A stretch of 64,000 nt of DNA from Leptodontidium sp. MPI-SDFR-AT-0119 (lineage: Eukaryota > Ascomycota > Leotiomycetes > Helotiales > Leptodontidiaceae), in contig JAHLEZ010000010.1 of NCBI GenBank assembly GCA_020726505.1, positions 930,001-994,000 on the forward strand. The letters are read 5' to 3'. This document shows positions 12,141 through 24,500 of this stretch, in pieces. The position numbers and the translations under genes are program-made. The first letter of the stretch is position 1. Every line of letters begins with the position of its first letter. The notes under the pieces were generated by a model. It worked only from the letters and a program-made list of their open reading frames with translations. It made no database searches and was not told the DNA's origin.

Positions 12141-13747
12141 ATGGCATCTGGCACGGAGAGAAAGAAAACCATTGTCTTCTTCCATCCCGATTTAGGAATT
12201 GGGGGTGCGGAGCGATTGGTGATTGATGCCGCCGTGGGGCTTCAAAATCGTGGTCACAAAGTCGTTATCTTTACCAGCCACTGCGATCCCAAGCACTGTT
12301 TTGATGAAGCTCGAGATGGTATGAAATCCTATTTTTGGTAGCAACTACATAATCTGACCAGCTTGCTAGGTACTCTCGTCGTCAAAGTCCGCGGTAATTG
12401 GTTGATACCTGCCTCCATCTTCTCTCGATTCACAATCATTTGCGCAATCCTCCGTCAACTCCATATCATCTTCGCAACATACTACTACTCCGAGTTCAAA
12501 ACTCTGAAACCAGATGCTTTTTTCGTCGACCAACTCAGTGCGGGCTTGCCATGGCTAGCTTACCTGTACCCTGAGCCTCGAATATTATTCTACTGCCATT
12601 TCCCTGATCTGCTGCTGGCGCGAGGCCGTTCGTCATGGTGGAAGCGGATGTACAGGATACCATTTGACTTCATCGAGCAGTGGAGCATGAGTTTCGCCGA
12701 CTCGATCGCTGTCAATTCAGGATTTACAAAGGGCGTGGTGGGCAGTGTGTGGCCGGACTTGGTGGCAGAGAAGGATTTACAGATTGTGTATCCTTGTGTG
12801 GACACCAAAGAGAAGAATGTGGAGTTTGTGGATGAGCCTGTTGCAGCGTGGCAGGAAAAGAGCATCCTATTGAGCATAAACCGTTTTGAGAGGAAGAAGG
12901 ATATTGGACTTGCAATCAAGGCATATGCTGGGTTGGATAAGAAAGGCAGAGAGAACGTGATGTTGGTTCTTGCAGGTCAGTATGTCTGAAGTAAACTAAC
13001 TTCATGTTACTAACTGTCCCAGGCGGCTACGATAATCGTGTTCAAGAAAATGTTGTCTATCACAAGGAACTTGTCCAACTGGCCGAGTCTTTAGGTCTCA
13101 AGACAGCTACCACCAAGACAATAGTGACAGCTCTAAACGTCCCAGAAGATGTCGATATTCTGTTCTTGTTGTCAGTGCCAAATGCGTTGAAAGATATTTT
13201 ACTCAAGTCAGCTCGTCTGTTAATTTACACCCCTTCAAACGAGCACTTCGGCATTGTGCCTCTGGAAGCAATGTTAGCTGGAGTTCCTGTCTTGGCCGCA
13301 AATACCGGAGGACCACTCGAAACAGTCGTAGAAGGAAAGACAGGTTGGCTCTGCCCACCCGAAGATACCGAAAGCTGGACAGCAGTCATGAACAACGTAC
13401 TGCACAAAATTTCCGATAAGGATATAAAGAAGATGGGTGCCGCTGGCATCGACAGAGTTAAGAGCGAATTTTCGGATGTGAAAATGGCTGAGAGACTCGA
13501 TGAGATCATTACCGCCATGGCTAAAACACCTCGAAGGAGTTGCATCCAAATATCCATGTTCAGTATGACTGTCCTGCTCATGGTCTACGACACGGGATAC
13601 TACGTCTACAAATCTCAGAATGAAGAAGTGTACGCGAAGGGATTACAGAAGAAGTTGTTACCTCCATTTACATACAGTGCATTAGCAGTGGTGTGCTGGG
13701 TTGGATATTTGGTGATTGGCTTGCTAGGGAAGCCAAAGGTTCGGTAG
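12141..13747 (+). CDS. ALG2: Alpha-1,3/1,6-mannosyltransferase Alg2
   Basis: Three exons (12141-12318, 12370-12975, 13023-13747) give 502 residues, matching yeast Alg2 (503). Both introns have good branch motifs. The protein adds the second and third mannoses to the dolichol-linked oligosaccharide on the cytosolic face of the ER, an essential step of N-glycosylation. Evidence: the N-terminal [13 protein letters not shown] signature of Alg2; the GT-B retaining-glycosyltransferase EX7E motif in [12 protein letters not shown] near residue 334; and two hydrophobic segments near residues 430-450 and 480-498, as expected for a membrane-anchored C-terminus. The ATG at 12141 (CAACAATGG) is the first in frame. 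Close relatives such as Alg11 lack this N-terminus, so the call is firm. Confidence 0.96.
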
Positions 13748-14509
13748 ATAGCTGGAGCGTCGAAAAAGACTTAGTGAAAGAAGCAGTAGTTCAGTTTATG
13801 AAATATTGGATTGGAGGTTCCATCATGCACGGATCCTAACTTCCCCTCAATCTATTTGAAAGGGTTATTTAGATAGGTGGGTTTCTAGCTAATTACGTTA
13901 TCTCTTGTAACACGGCTACTTCTGAGAAGTAGGAGCGCGTCTTGGATGCATAGGTAGGCAAGTTCGTCACACCGCCTGACTTGCTAGCCAATCCTACATG
14001 AGGTTCTGTGTCTTGTGGACGACATAAACAGATGATGCATCCAAGCCCTTGTTGCAAACAACGTAGCCTGGCTTCTAGATATCAAATTATAGAAACAGAT
14101 AATTCATAATCAAGCTAGATACTTGTTTAGAAATTTGATAAATCACGCCTTCAGTGCGGCTCGCTTATAGCGAAAAACAAGCATATTAGACCACAAACCT
14201 TAAATTTGCCTTCTCTCTCCCCATTGAACAAACGGCTCCATCCAATCCACCTACTCTCCTCTCCTTGTCTGACTAAATTTCTCAATTCCGAAGGACCTTG
14301 ATACCCCAAGCCCACCTGTAGGATCAGGGCCTGTGTGAAACCTACATATCGCCCACCAACTGATAGGGAAGCAGGCACCCCGTCATCGGCTCCTGTACCA
14401 TCAGCTCACCACGTCTCACACATCTGCTTGGTAGAGTCAGACCCAACCACCAGCAGATCACTTATCGAACCCCACGATCGACCACGTACCTACCTGTTGG
14501 CTTGTCGGG
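13748..14509. other. Gene-free stretch
   Basis: 762 bp between ALG2 and the FAD oxidoreductase gene. It should hold the ALG2 3' end and the next promoter. I see no ORF with coding character, repeat or RNA gene. Confidence 0.5.
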
Positions 14510-16054
14510 ATGGTTCTCATAACGCGCGCAGCGCCCATAAGGGTGCTGCCCTCGCGGAGAATCCTCCTTTGTGCTGCAAATGCAATGGTGGAATCAAATT
14601 TCTCTAGGCTAAGGAGATTTTCAGAGATGAAGAGTGACATAAAGTATGAGGCGGTAGTTGTTGGAGCCGGTAAGTGCAAATTCGAATCAACATTCAACTC
14701 TTAGGTAGCTCTTACGAAACTCTGAGGTGTGCCTCATTTTGTACGGATGATTCCTTGGAGGGTGGGTTCATTTTGGTTCAGAGCCACTGATGCTAACCCT
14801 GTCTAGGCCCAGCAGGTATTGCAGCAGTAGGCAACCTCCTGGAACAGAAGAAGAGGCCCATACTATGGGTCGACCATGAATTGAAGGCTGGACGTCTCAA
14901 CAAATACTACCGGGAGGTTCCAAGGTATGTCCCAGCTCCCCAGAATCAGGTCAGCACGTGATGTAACAACTTAACAGCAACACCAAGGTCAAGCGCTTTA
15001 TATCCTATGCCGAAGGGGTCACACCGTTCTTAGAAGTCGCAAAAGAGACTCCAACTCCGAATGCATACACCCATCTCAAGAGCCTCGACCAAGAAAACAC
15101 TTGTCACATCGCACAAGCAGCAGACCTCTGTCTCATGCTCACGAAAGGATTAGACGTATCGAAAGGGGTCCACAAGCAGCTCGGGGATGTATCCGTTGCA
15201 TCATGGTCAGATGTAAGTTTCTCCCCTATCCTATCCACACACCGCTACTTCAGACCAGGATAGCTAACAACACCAAGTCCGACAACTGGAGCGTGACCAT
15301 TAACTCGCCAGATGAGAAATTCCCTGGTCCAACAACCGTTTCCGCAGACCTGCTCGTTCTATGCACCGGATCATCACCTACCACACGACCACTTCCCGCA
15401 GACAATCTCACAGACATCGGTCTCGATCCAGCCTTGAACCCACCTCTACTCGCCAAGATCCTCCCTAGTAATAAGAAAGATCAGACGGTCGGCGTCATCG
15501 GCGCCTCTCACAGTGCTATCCTCGTGCTCCGGAATCTATATAACCTCGCCAACTCGTCGCATCCCGATCTCCGCGTTCTGTGGTTCACTCGCCACCCCTT
15601 ACGATACGCAGAGGAGCGCGATGGCTGGATCCTCCGAGATAACACAGGGCTGAAAGGCGCAGTCGCTACATGGGCTAAAGAGAATCTCGAAGAAGACGTC
15701 ATGGCCTCTTCAGATGTCAGCAAATACATCAAGAAGATTGATACGCATACAGACGAAGAAGGAGCCTATCGACGTCATTTGCCTACTTGCACGCACGTTG
15801 TCCAAGCAGTTGGATTCAAGCAAGACAAACTGCCCGTCTTGAAGAAAAATGGGAAGGAATTGGAATTCGCGTATAACAACAAAACAGCCGGGTTCACTGA
15901 TGCAAAGGGCGAGAAGGTGAAGGGCTTGTATGCCGCGGGTATTGCGTGGCCAGAGCAAGTGACTGATCCGGAAGGGAATGTGGAGCTCGCTGTTGGACTG
16001 GGTAAGTTTATGAACTATCTGAAGAGGGTGACACCGGAGTGGTCGTCAAAATAA
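14510..16054 (+). CDS. FAD/NAD(P)-dependent oxidoreductase of unknown substrate
   Basis: Four exons (14510-14669, 14807-14924, 14978-15212, 15278-16054) give 429 residues. A dinucleotide-binding motif GAGPAG (about residues 52-57, split by intron 1) is followed by a Trp-Val-Asp-His segment at the end of the Rossmann beta-alpha-beta unit. A second nucleotide-binding site, GVIGASHSA, lies near residue 240. [10 protein letters not shown] is the usual ATG-type motif of flavin monooxygenase/disulfide-reductase relatives. The 40 residues before the first Rossmann strand are Arg-rich with few acids ([17 protein letters not shown]), which could be a mitochondrial presequence; a later start at 14627 (MKSD) would remove it. 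I do not recognise the exact family. Lysine/ornithine N-hydroxylase-like or FMN-type monooxygenases are possibilities, and substrate cannot be inferred. Confidence 0.8.
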
Positions 16055-17066
16055 AAAGTTGGCGGTTGGTAGAGAGTGGAATAATTACTAGAAGAGGGTG
16101 AGTAGGCTTCAGGTGTATTTACGAGATGCTTAGACTGCATTTAATGGCGTTGCTTCTTCAGAATAATACCGTGGCTTATTTCAAATATGGCGGATATACT
16201 AAATGAGCGGTGTTATTGGCTCATTTCAGAAGCAACACATTGGAGGCTTAGAGTTGCTCGCTTAGATCCTCTAGATGAATTCAATCTCAACCTCATAGCA
16301 ACCAAAACTGTCTAGTCATCAAAAAAAAATTCAATCATCTGCACCACCTCTTTCACGTCGGTATGGACAATGACGGATTTTCAAGCTTCGTTGAGGCGTT
16401 TATTTATCATGGGTCCAAAAGTTCAAAGTCGCGCCTTCTCCCGAGTTTCCCAAGTTCAAAGGACATGTAAACAACCGGTAGTATATCCGGCATGAGGCTG
16501 CGAGTATATCTGATATACCTAGATTACCACATGCACATTAAGCCTGCGAAACACCCCATACCATACATCCAATGAGACAATCTAAATCAACGATAAGACT
16601 CCTTTCCTCCGTTTCCCAGTAGGAAATCGAAGTGGCTAAATGGTGGTGTATTTGTGGGGATCCTTGGTGCCCTTGGCACATCTCGCATATCCGACGGGCT
16701 GCCGCCAGGATTACACTTCGCTTACGGGCTGTTGCTTCAGGGACCTTCAGCGTCTTTGTAGCGTGGCGCTCGGACCAGTGTAATCCTGGCGGCAGCCCGT
16801 CGGATAGTCGCCGATATGATCTTTAGACCAAGCCCGTCTTGAAATGAAATGCAACGCTATTCTCATTGTTCCTTCGCAAAAGCTCATATGGGATACTATC
16901 GGTGCCGATTCCGACGCCTGATTGCAATGGACTGCCGAATGTGGTGACGCCGTGTGGGAAGTTGTACTTACTTGACCATTCCCCGCGGAGAATAAAATGT
17001 GAATGTTTCGATATTCTGAGTCTTACGAGACTTTCTCGATTATTACCCATTTGAAGTTTGTGCACA
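16055..17066. other. Intergenic region containing a MITE
   Basis: About 1 kb between the oxidoreductase and the esterase genes. Apart from the inverted-repeat element at 16688-16806 I see no gene. Confidence 0.5.
16688..16806. mobile_element. Short TA-flanked inverted-repeat element (MITE, Tc1/mariner-pogo type)
   Basis: Perfect 28-nt terminal inverted repeats (TCCGACGGGCTGCC... on the left; its exact reverse complement on the right) enclose about 59 bp of unrelated sequence. The repeats are bounded on both sides by TA, the duplicated target of Tc1/mariner/pogo transposons. The element is 119 bp including both TAs. It has no coding capacity, so it would be non-autonomous. The perfect match of the repeat arms suggests recent mobility or selection. 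Confidence 0.65.
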
Positions 17067-18382
17067 ATGGCCTCGAAATTCCTCACTCTGGCTCTGGCAC
17101 TGGCATCCCTCCCTTTTCTCTCACTAGCAGCGAATGTGACATGTCCAACAACACCATCGCCCTTCCCAAAAGCGGCCTCCTTCCTCAAAATCACGACCCT
17201 CCCCGATCCCTTCGTCTACCTCGACGGAACGACCCGCGTCCAAACAAGAGAAGAATGGTACTCATGTCGACAGCCAGAGATCATGAAGATGCTCCAGGAA
17301 TACCAGTATGGGTATTACCCCGACCGTTCTCTAGAGACCGTGACAGCGACAAGGTCAGGCAAATCATTGACGGTGACTGTCACTCTTGGGTCGACTAAGG
17401 CCAATATTGCTGCTACGGTCAGCCTTCCGACTTCGGCAACGAAAGCTACTCCTGTTGGTGTGGTTATTGCGATTGGTGGGATTGATAATAATGCGTTTTT
17501 GAACAAGGAGATGGCGGTTGTGACATTTGATTATTCGAGTGTGGCTGCGGATAGTAATAGTAAGACTGGGTCTTTCTGGACTTTGTACAAAGGGAAAGAT
17601 GCAGGTATGGCTCTCCAATCTGATGTCAGGCAGGCATCTGCACGTTCTGACGGGAGCAAGGAACTCTTCTCGCCTGGGCATGGGGTTTCCACCGGGTCTT
17701 AGACGGTCTGATACTTCAAGTCCCCGAGATCGATTCTACCAAAGTCGGCGTGACAGGCTGTTCACGTCTGGGTAAAGCTGCTCTGGCAGCAGGTCTCTTC
17801 GACACCCGCATCACAGTCACCATACCCGAGAGCGCAGGAATCCAAGGAATCGGTCCATACCGCTACCACGCACTCAGTGGCCAAGACGAAACCCTCGAGA
17901 ATTCGAGGTCTGGTGCCGGATGGTGGAGTAATGCTGCATTGGGGACGTTTGTTAATCAGATGGAAAGGCTGCCATTCGATGCGCATACTATTGCGGCTGC
18001 CATCGCACCTCGAGCTTTGGTGATTGATCAGGGTCGATCGGATCCTTATGTGAACAGCAAAGGGACGGCGGTTGTCGTGTACCCAGCTGCGAAATTGGTC
18101 TATGACTGGTTAGCGGCCGGACCAGACATACCAACGGATTCAAAGACCAGCAAGATAGCTATTGCGCTTCGAGATGGAGGACACTGTGACAATTTCGGGT
18201 AGTGAGTTCTCCTTCAGTTTTTTATCATTGTAGCCCAGGCTAACCGAATACTAAGTGCAAACGTCGCTCCATATGTGCAATTTATCTTCTCTGGCACAGC
18301 TACAACTAGGAACTACGCAGATGTATCACCTTGGAAGTTGATGCCGGAGACTTATCCCTGGTCTTCGCTTGTTCCGAAATAA
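17067..18382 (+). CDS. Secreted 4-O-methyl-glucuronoyl methylesterase (CE15, Cip2-like)
   Basis: Three exons (17067-17604, 17661-18201, 18256-18382) give 401 residues, a usual size for a CE15 catalytic domain without a carbohydrate-binding module. Residues 1-21 form a signal peptide (SKFLTLALALASLPFLSLAA). The serine nucleophile motif GCSRLGK is near residue 213. A glutamate in IPESAG (about 235) and a histidine in DGGHCDNFGY (about 353) complete the triad known for this family. CE15 enzymes cleave ester bonds between lignin alcohols and glucuronic acid of xylan, outside the cell. The context AWAWGFHRVLDGL is also typical. No CBM1 is present. The MITE lies about 260 bp upstream of the ATG, so it may sit in the promoter region. 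Confidence 0.92.
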
Positions 18383-18961
18383 TACCAAGGAGACAGGTTT
18401 ATGAGAAGGTAGTGAAATATGGAACAAGATGCCTTCACAACATTATTCAGCCAACAGGAGCTTAGGTCCTAGCAATTGTCCGTAAAACAATTGGGTTATG
18501 ATTCTCAAGGTCTCTCAGCTTGTTCACTGCCTATTAAATCAGCACAGTCCCCCACGATATGCTTCAATTGTGCATCGATGGCCCGCCTCTCTTTTTTAAC
18601 CGACTTTGTTTATCTCGCTTCCAATCTAGGCCATATGATTAGTTGACTTCCTGAAATCTCAGATGCTACAAGTCTATAGCATCGCTGCCGCGTTAGACGT
18701 ATTATTAATTACGTCCTAGCGTGTTAAACTTCCCGAATCAGAACCTCACAGCAAAGAGCGTAGTAGCCTGTGAACTGCAGGTAGGCAGGCCACCTAAATT
18801 TAGGGAGATTCCGGCAAAGGGTAGCACCTGAGTGGGTATCGCCACGAAGATTCCACTAAGAGGGTGATGGAAAGATTCAAGTACGATTCAATTCCAATTC
18901 AACTACAGCTAGTAATATCTCTCACACTAGCCTAACCTCTAAGATATATTCTATCCTACCC
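18383..18961. other. Gene-free stretch
   Basis: 579 bp, AT-rich, between the esterase stop and the 3' end of the dehydrogenase relic. No feature seen. Confidence 0.5.
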
Positions 18962-20071
18962 CTATATCCTCCCGAAATTATCAAACTTCTCACCTACAAG
19001 CCCCTCACTCACCTTCCAAAGCCTCTCTGCGCTCTCCAATTCAGATTAGCATAGGCCTCCACAGAGACCGGTTTGCAATTCCTCAAGAAAGCCCCAGACT
19101 TGTCTGCAATCCTCATTAGCCACATTCCATTCCAACTAGACAAAAGAAAAGCACGAAGAAATGTTCAGAGAGGCACGCATTGAAGAGAATAACTGCAGTC
19201 TTCGAGCTACCATACGCAAGCCAAGGATGGTACGCCTTTCCATCCTACTCACACAACAACAGCCAGCTGCAAAAACGCAACGCCAACATCAAAGATCAAA
19301 GATCTGGAACAATCGGAGGGGAACTTACGCTCCACGTCAAGCCATCCAAATTCACATCATTCATCACATATGCCGAACTAGCCACATTGAGAATCCTTGC
19401 ATTGGGACCAGCAGCTAAGATTCGTGGGAGTAGTAAGTTCGTCCATAGAAATTGACCGATGTGGTTCTGCTCTTCTAATCAGCACTTCGCTCCTCTTGTT
19501 CCAACATCCGCAACAACACGCTAAAGCAGAAGAAAACGACAAAAAAAGAAGCGAATGACAAAAAAGGAAAGAAGTTACAACCAACAGTACGCCCACAGTA
19601 CCAAACTGGCTCTCAATCTCCTGCCTCGTCTTTCCAAACGGGGCACACATAATCCCCGCGTTGTTAATCAGTCCATGCACAGCCTCCGCATCTCCACTCT
19701 CCAACACCGTCTTCGCGGCTTGCCTCACAGAATCCAGATCCGCTAGATCGAGAGACACGAATACGGTTTTGGTATTTGGGCTTATCGTTGCGATTTGGGC
19801 GATGGCGGGTGAGGTTTTGGAGAGCGTGCGGCCGGTTAGGAAGAGTGTTTTGGGGTGTCCGTAGGAGAGGGCGATGGCTGTTGCGGCGCCTATGCCTCCG
19901 GTGGAAGTGCCTGTGATGATTGTTGTGGGTGGTGTATTGTTAGGTCTGTAGAGTTCAAAGGGGGTGAGGGAGCAGAGGGAGGATGAATGTATAGGTCTTG
20001 CCCTTGACGCGGGAAATGAAGGCTTTAGCTACTACTTCGCCAGTGCTCTGTTGGTAGAAAATAGGCGACAT
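18962..20071 (-). pseudogene. Decayed short-chain dehydrogenase/reductase (retinol-dehydrogenase-like)
   Basis: Recognisable SDR pieces occur in order on the minus strand. They are an N-terminus at 20071 (MSPIFYQQSTGEVVAKAF), the cofactor loop ITGTSTGGIGAATA, LINNAGIM, QFGT joined by an intron (19596-19467) to NHIGQFLWTNLLLPR, ILNVASSAYVM, then an intron (19328-19245) to YHPWLAYGSSKTAVILF (catalytic YxxxK). Three things look broken. No GT donor can join the first piece to the cofactor-binding piece in frame. The roughly 50-60 residues normally found between the LSEHF-like segment (about 19165) and the ADKSGAFL segment (about 19105) are missing. The C-terminal part (SAERLWKVSEGLVGEKF) is one frame away from the preceding VEAYAN. 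An extreme alternative-splicing explanation is possible but less likely. Confidence 0.65.
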
Positions 20072-21525
20072 TGTAGTTGAGTATTAAGGTCAAGTATGAA
20101 TATCCGGAAAGAGGGATTCAACGCTGAAATGAGATGAGGAGGGAGGATGGCTTAGAAGTCAAGCCATGCCAATGATACTTATACAGCCTTAGCCCACTTG
20201 ATAGTTAAATCATACATACGACCTGGATCATCTAGAATGTAGGTTTAGCAATCTCAACACTGCTTATGATGCCAGAAGAAGTATGTTCCAAAGCTGATAA
20301 CCAACAACGAAAGACCATGGAGCGGTTTAACTAACATTGCCTGCGATGTTAAACGAAGCCAAACAACAAAAGAAAAGGAAACGGATTTCCTCCTACCGCT
20401 CAAGATGCTATAGACAAAGCACATTCCAAGGCTGATGACCAGCAATGAAAGAATTCCCTACATTCTCTTTCTTCTCAATAGGGTCAGACAAGTGTCCAAA
20501 TCGACCCGACTTGGACTCGGCTTAACTCGGACCGAATTATATCAAAGCAAACGAACTGGAGTAAATCCAAGTCAACAACTCGCGAGTTACTACTTGAAAT
20601 CATACTTAGATATCCCCTTTGATTTTATGTTAGTGTAGAATTAAATATTATTTAGATAATTCTTATACTTACGAAGCATCAAACCTGAGTTATGAAATTG
20701 AATCATAAATCGGACCTTCATAGTAACTCATCGAGTTAGACAAAGCTCAGCTCGAATTCGGCCTCAAGTTATTCAATTCGGAATTTTGCTCGCATACTTA
20801 TCGCACCTCAACTCCGCTGTCCGTTCCAATTCAAAATCAGCAACATGAAGTCCGTTCTTGCATGAGCGAGACCTGAAAAAGCAAGGGGAGAAGAGGAGAT
20901 CACTGGGTAAGCGCTTCGATGTGCAGTGATGAATTGGAAGAACATCTCTTCTATTGGATTATACCCCCCAACCGACCACACCTCCCTGCTTCCCATCTAC
21001 CTATCCATGAATTCATGCAATACCGCCCTTAGCCAAAGCCAATCTAGCTCGAGCGTAGCAAGCTATGCAAGTAGAATCATTAACACCGCCCTCCCCTAGC
21101 CCATCATGGCTTCATCTCATTCCCATTCATTTCTCAATCTCGTTCATCCACTGCATATCCATTCGGCCTCCAAACACACCCCAAATGAAGCAGAAAAATA
21201 AAGGACGTCGTCTCAAATTAGCCCAGCTTGCACTATGTAGCAGAAGTGCTAAGTCAAGCGCCACAACACCAGCGAAATATGGTATCTCATAACAAAATCG
21301 CAAAGCGCACGTAGCAGAATTATACGAAGGATGAAAGACCCTAGCAGAATGGCCACCCGTCGCTCAAATCCTCATGTATGTAGGTCTCGTGTAAGAAGTA
21401 TGTGCTGGAAAAGGGTAAAACAAATGAAACGTAATAAGATCGTCAAGGCCGTTTGAAAAAGATGCGCTGCTGAAGAACACCGGAAATGCGAGAGTCGAAA
21501 AGAAAGAAGCGGGAGCTCAAAATCC
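20072..21525. other. Gene-free, partly AT-rich region with degenerate repeats
   Basis: About 1.45 kb. It contains two imperfect direct copies of a roughly 45-bp unit (20270-20314 and 20405-20451), an AT-rich block near 20600-20720, and a perfect 12-bp palindrome AACTCGCGAGTT near 20578. No ORF resembles a gene. It looks like old mobile or duplicated DNA that has decayed, but no element can be named. Confidence 0.4.
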
Positions 21526-24500
21526 CTAGAAACAGTTCAAGCTTCCCTTCTTCTTCTTTTTGCTGATGGCGTTCATTCTCTCCTCGAGGTGCGCTCTGGC
21601 GATCTCTGCATCTCGTCGTTTCTTCCGTTCTTCCTCGACTTGAAGCATGCTCCATCTGTTCTCCTTGTCCATGCCACCATTCTTCTCTCTCTCCTTGGCA
21701 TCTTTGAGTTCAAGTTCTAGGTCCGCAGCTCGTCGTCTCCAGGCATCTACCTCGGCCTTCATCTTGTTGCTTTGTCTTTCAAGATCTGTCAAGGCTTCTT
21801 CTAAAGTCTGAGTGAGCTGTTTTTCGGCGTGGAGATGCTTCTCGATTGTACGAATACGAGCCTCTTGATCCTCATGGATTTGGGAAGTGGCGAGGTCTTT
21901 GCTGCTTGGACGGTTTCCGAGAGTCGGTGTTGGAGGAACTGGTATCGAGGCGGCATGCCCAGTTGGTGAAATTGAGGCACCGATGCTTCCAGGAAGTGGG
22001 GGCAAAGGTATAGCAGGTGGGGGAGACGGCAGAGACGCAACTGATGCTGACTTGCGAAGGTGTGAATTGGCCGAGTTGGAGCGCTTGTGCCCGGTTCCGC
22101 CTTCAGTCGGTTGGATGTCCTCGAATTTAGCCTATAGATGTTAGTGAAGGTTTGACAGCATGGATTTAAGTGCTCACCTGAAGGCTTGCGTATTCTTCTT
22201 TGATGGCATCGAGTTCAGTCTGGGCACGTAGATGAGCGGCATTGGCCTCATCAAGCTGAGCATTACGCTCTGTCTGGAGGGTAGAGAAACGGTTGTTCGC
22301 GATCTGGTGCTGGTCGAAGTTGGAGGCCAACTGGTCCTCGAGCTCTTCAACTAGGCGGGAGTTCTTCTTGTTCTTCGTCTCGAGGTCTGTCATCTCCTTT
22401 CTCAAAGCTGCTAATTGTTCGGCGACTGTTGCATGATCATTCTTGAATTTAGCGCCCTCGGCAGTCTGGACAAGCAAGTCGGCCAGCTCGGCCTTCACAC
22501 TCTCCAGCTCCTTCATGACCGTGTCGTTGATGCCGGAGAGCTCGACAACATGTTTTTCCATCTCGCAACTCTTCTTGGTCTCCTCTGCCAAAGCCTTCTG
22601 ATCTGCAAGAAGATCTGCAATTCTGTCTTGTAATTTCTCGGTGCTAACATCGAGCCCAAGAGCGAAGGCAACCTGGGTAGCAATCTTTGTAAGATCATCG
22701 CGAGCCTCTGCAAGCTCGGCCTGAAGTTCTTCGGTCTTGGCTTGATGCTGAGATGTGAGTTCAGAAAGGCGAGACTCATGGTCTTCTTGAGTACTAGACT
22801 TCAACTGCTCGAGATCCCTGGCATGGTTTGCCTGCAGCAGATTCATGCCATCCTGATGGGTTTTGACAATGTTTTCATGTTCAGCAATCTGCTGTTCAAG
22901 TCGAGACACAAGCACCTTGTGTCCCTCAAGCTCTGCATGCGATACATCTCTCGCCTTGGTAAGTTCATCGAGCTGCTCCCGTGTTGCAGCATGCGATTGT
23001 TCGAGCTCAGCAACGCGAGTAACGTTTGCTGCAACTGCAGCCTTGTGCTCGTCAATCTCCCTTTGCAAGTTTGTGACGACTTCGTTCTCGCTATCCAGAT
23101 CCTTGGTTTGTTGGACAGATCTCAGGCTTGCCAATTGCTGCTCAAGACCAGCGACTGTGTTCAAGAGACTCTTCTCAGAGCTCTGCATTGACTTCAAAGC
23201 CGTCTCATGGCGCCCTTCCCAGTTCGCGAGTTCGGTCTCCAGGTCCGCAATTCTCTTGTCCTGGACCTCCTTATGAGCATCACGTTCTCCCAATGCTTGG
23301 TCGCCTAAAGCTTTCTCATCCTTGGACGATGAAGCATGCGCGTCCATTGAGACACGGAGGCTTTCCAATTCAGCCTTGAGCTCCTGCTCCCGAGATGCGT
23401 GGGTATCCTGAAGCAACCTCATCTGATTCTCACTCTGTAACAATTGATCACGCATCGTGGAGACTACAGACATATCCATTGGCGATGCCTTCATACTCGA
23501 GCGCTCGCGTGTCAGACCCGAGATGATGGTCATCTTTGTCTCCATCTCCTTCTTCACGGCAGTGATATCAGCCTCCAGTTCCTGGACCCTCTCTGAGCGA
23601 GAATGCAGCTCATGCATTGCTGTGTTGAGATTCAACTCAAAGTTGGCCATCACATCTGGGCTATTCTCAAAGCTATCGGTAGCAATGTTTCGTAGCGAAG
23701 CAAAAGCGCGATGCGCCTTGTCGATGATCATGACATTCTGGCTTGACTTGCGTCGAATCACTGGGGTCGATGCGCGTGGGGACGATGCCTCGACCATCTT
23801 GGCCTTCGAAACCTCTGTCTTGAGTTCCTCCACGAGGTCAAGAGTATCCATGTGTTGTTCTTCCAGCTGAGCATACTTCTCAGCCAATAATTGTTGCGCC
23901 TGCTCCTTCTCGGCAGCAAGCTTTCGTAAGTTATCAACTTCCACCGCTATCGTCTCGTCATTGGCATTACTACGTACCACCTCCCCTGACTCCGATTTCT
24001 TAATCGCGGCTTCAGCATCAGATGTTTCCATAGTACTGGGCAATTCCCCAGCTGAGGACAATTCCGATGAGAGCGATCGCGAGGATGAATATTGTCCTCC
24101 ATCCTTGAGCTCGTCCACCCTCGCGTCTGTTAAAAAAGAAGTGGGTCGTGTCTCGTTCGGGGAAGAAATTGACAAGATCGAATCGCGGTTATTACTGGGA
24201 TGACGGGCTTCGTCAACAGCGTCTTGAAGCTCGGCTAATGTGCGAAGAGCCTCCTCATATTTGCGAGCAAGGTTGTCGAACTCATTGATGGTGGATTCAT
24301 GTTCCACACGGAGGTCGAAGAGCTCCTGTGTGACATTTTCCAGCTTGTCCTCTACAAATTTCGATTGAGCTGGGCTTTGTGGTGGGTAATCCTTCACAGC
24401 CGGCTCGAGTGACGTGGGAACAGGCTCACTATCGATCGGCTCGCCGCTATCGACAGGACCCTCACTCTCTGTTCGTCGAACGTCTTCAGAACTGAAGGTT

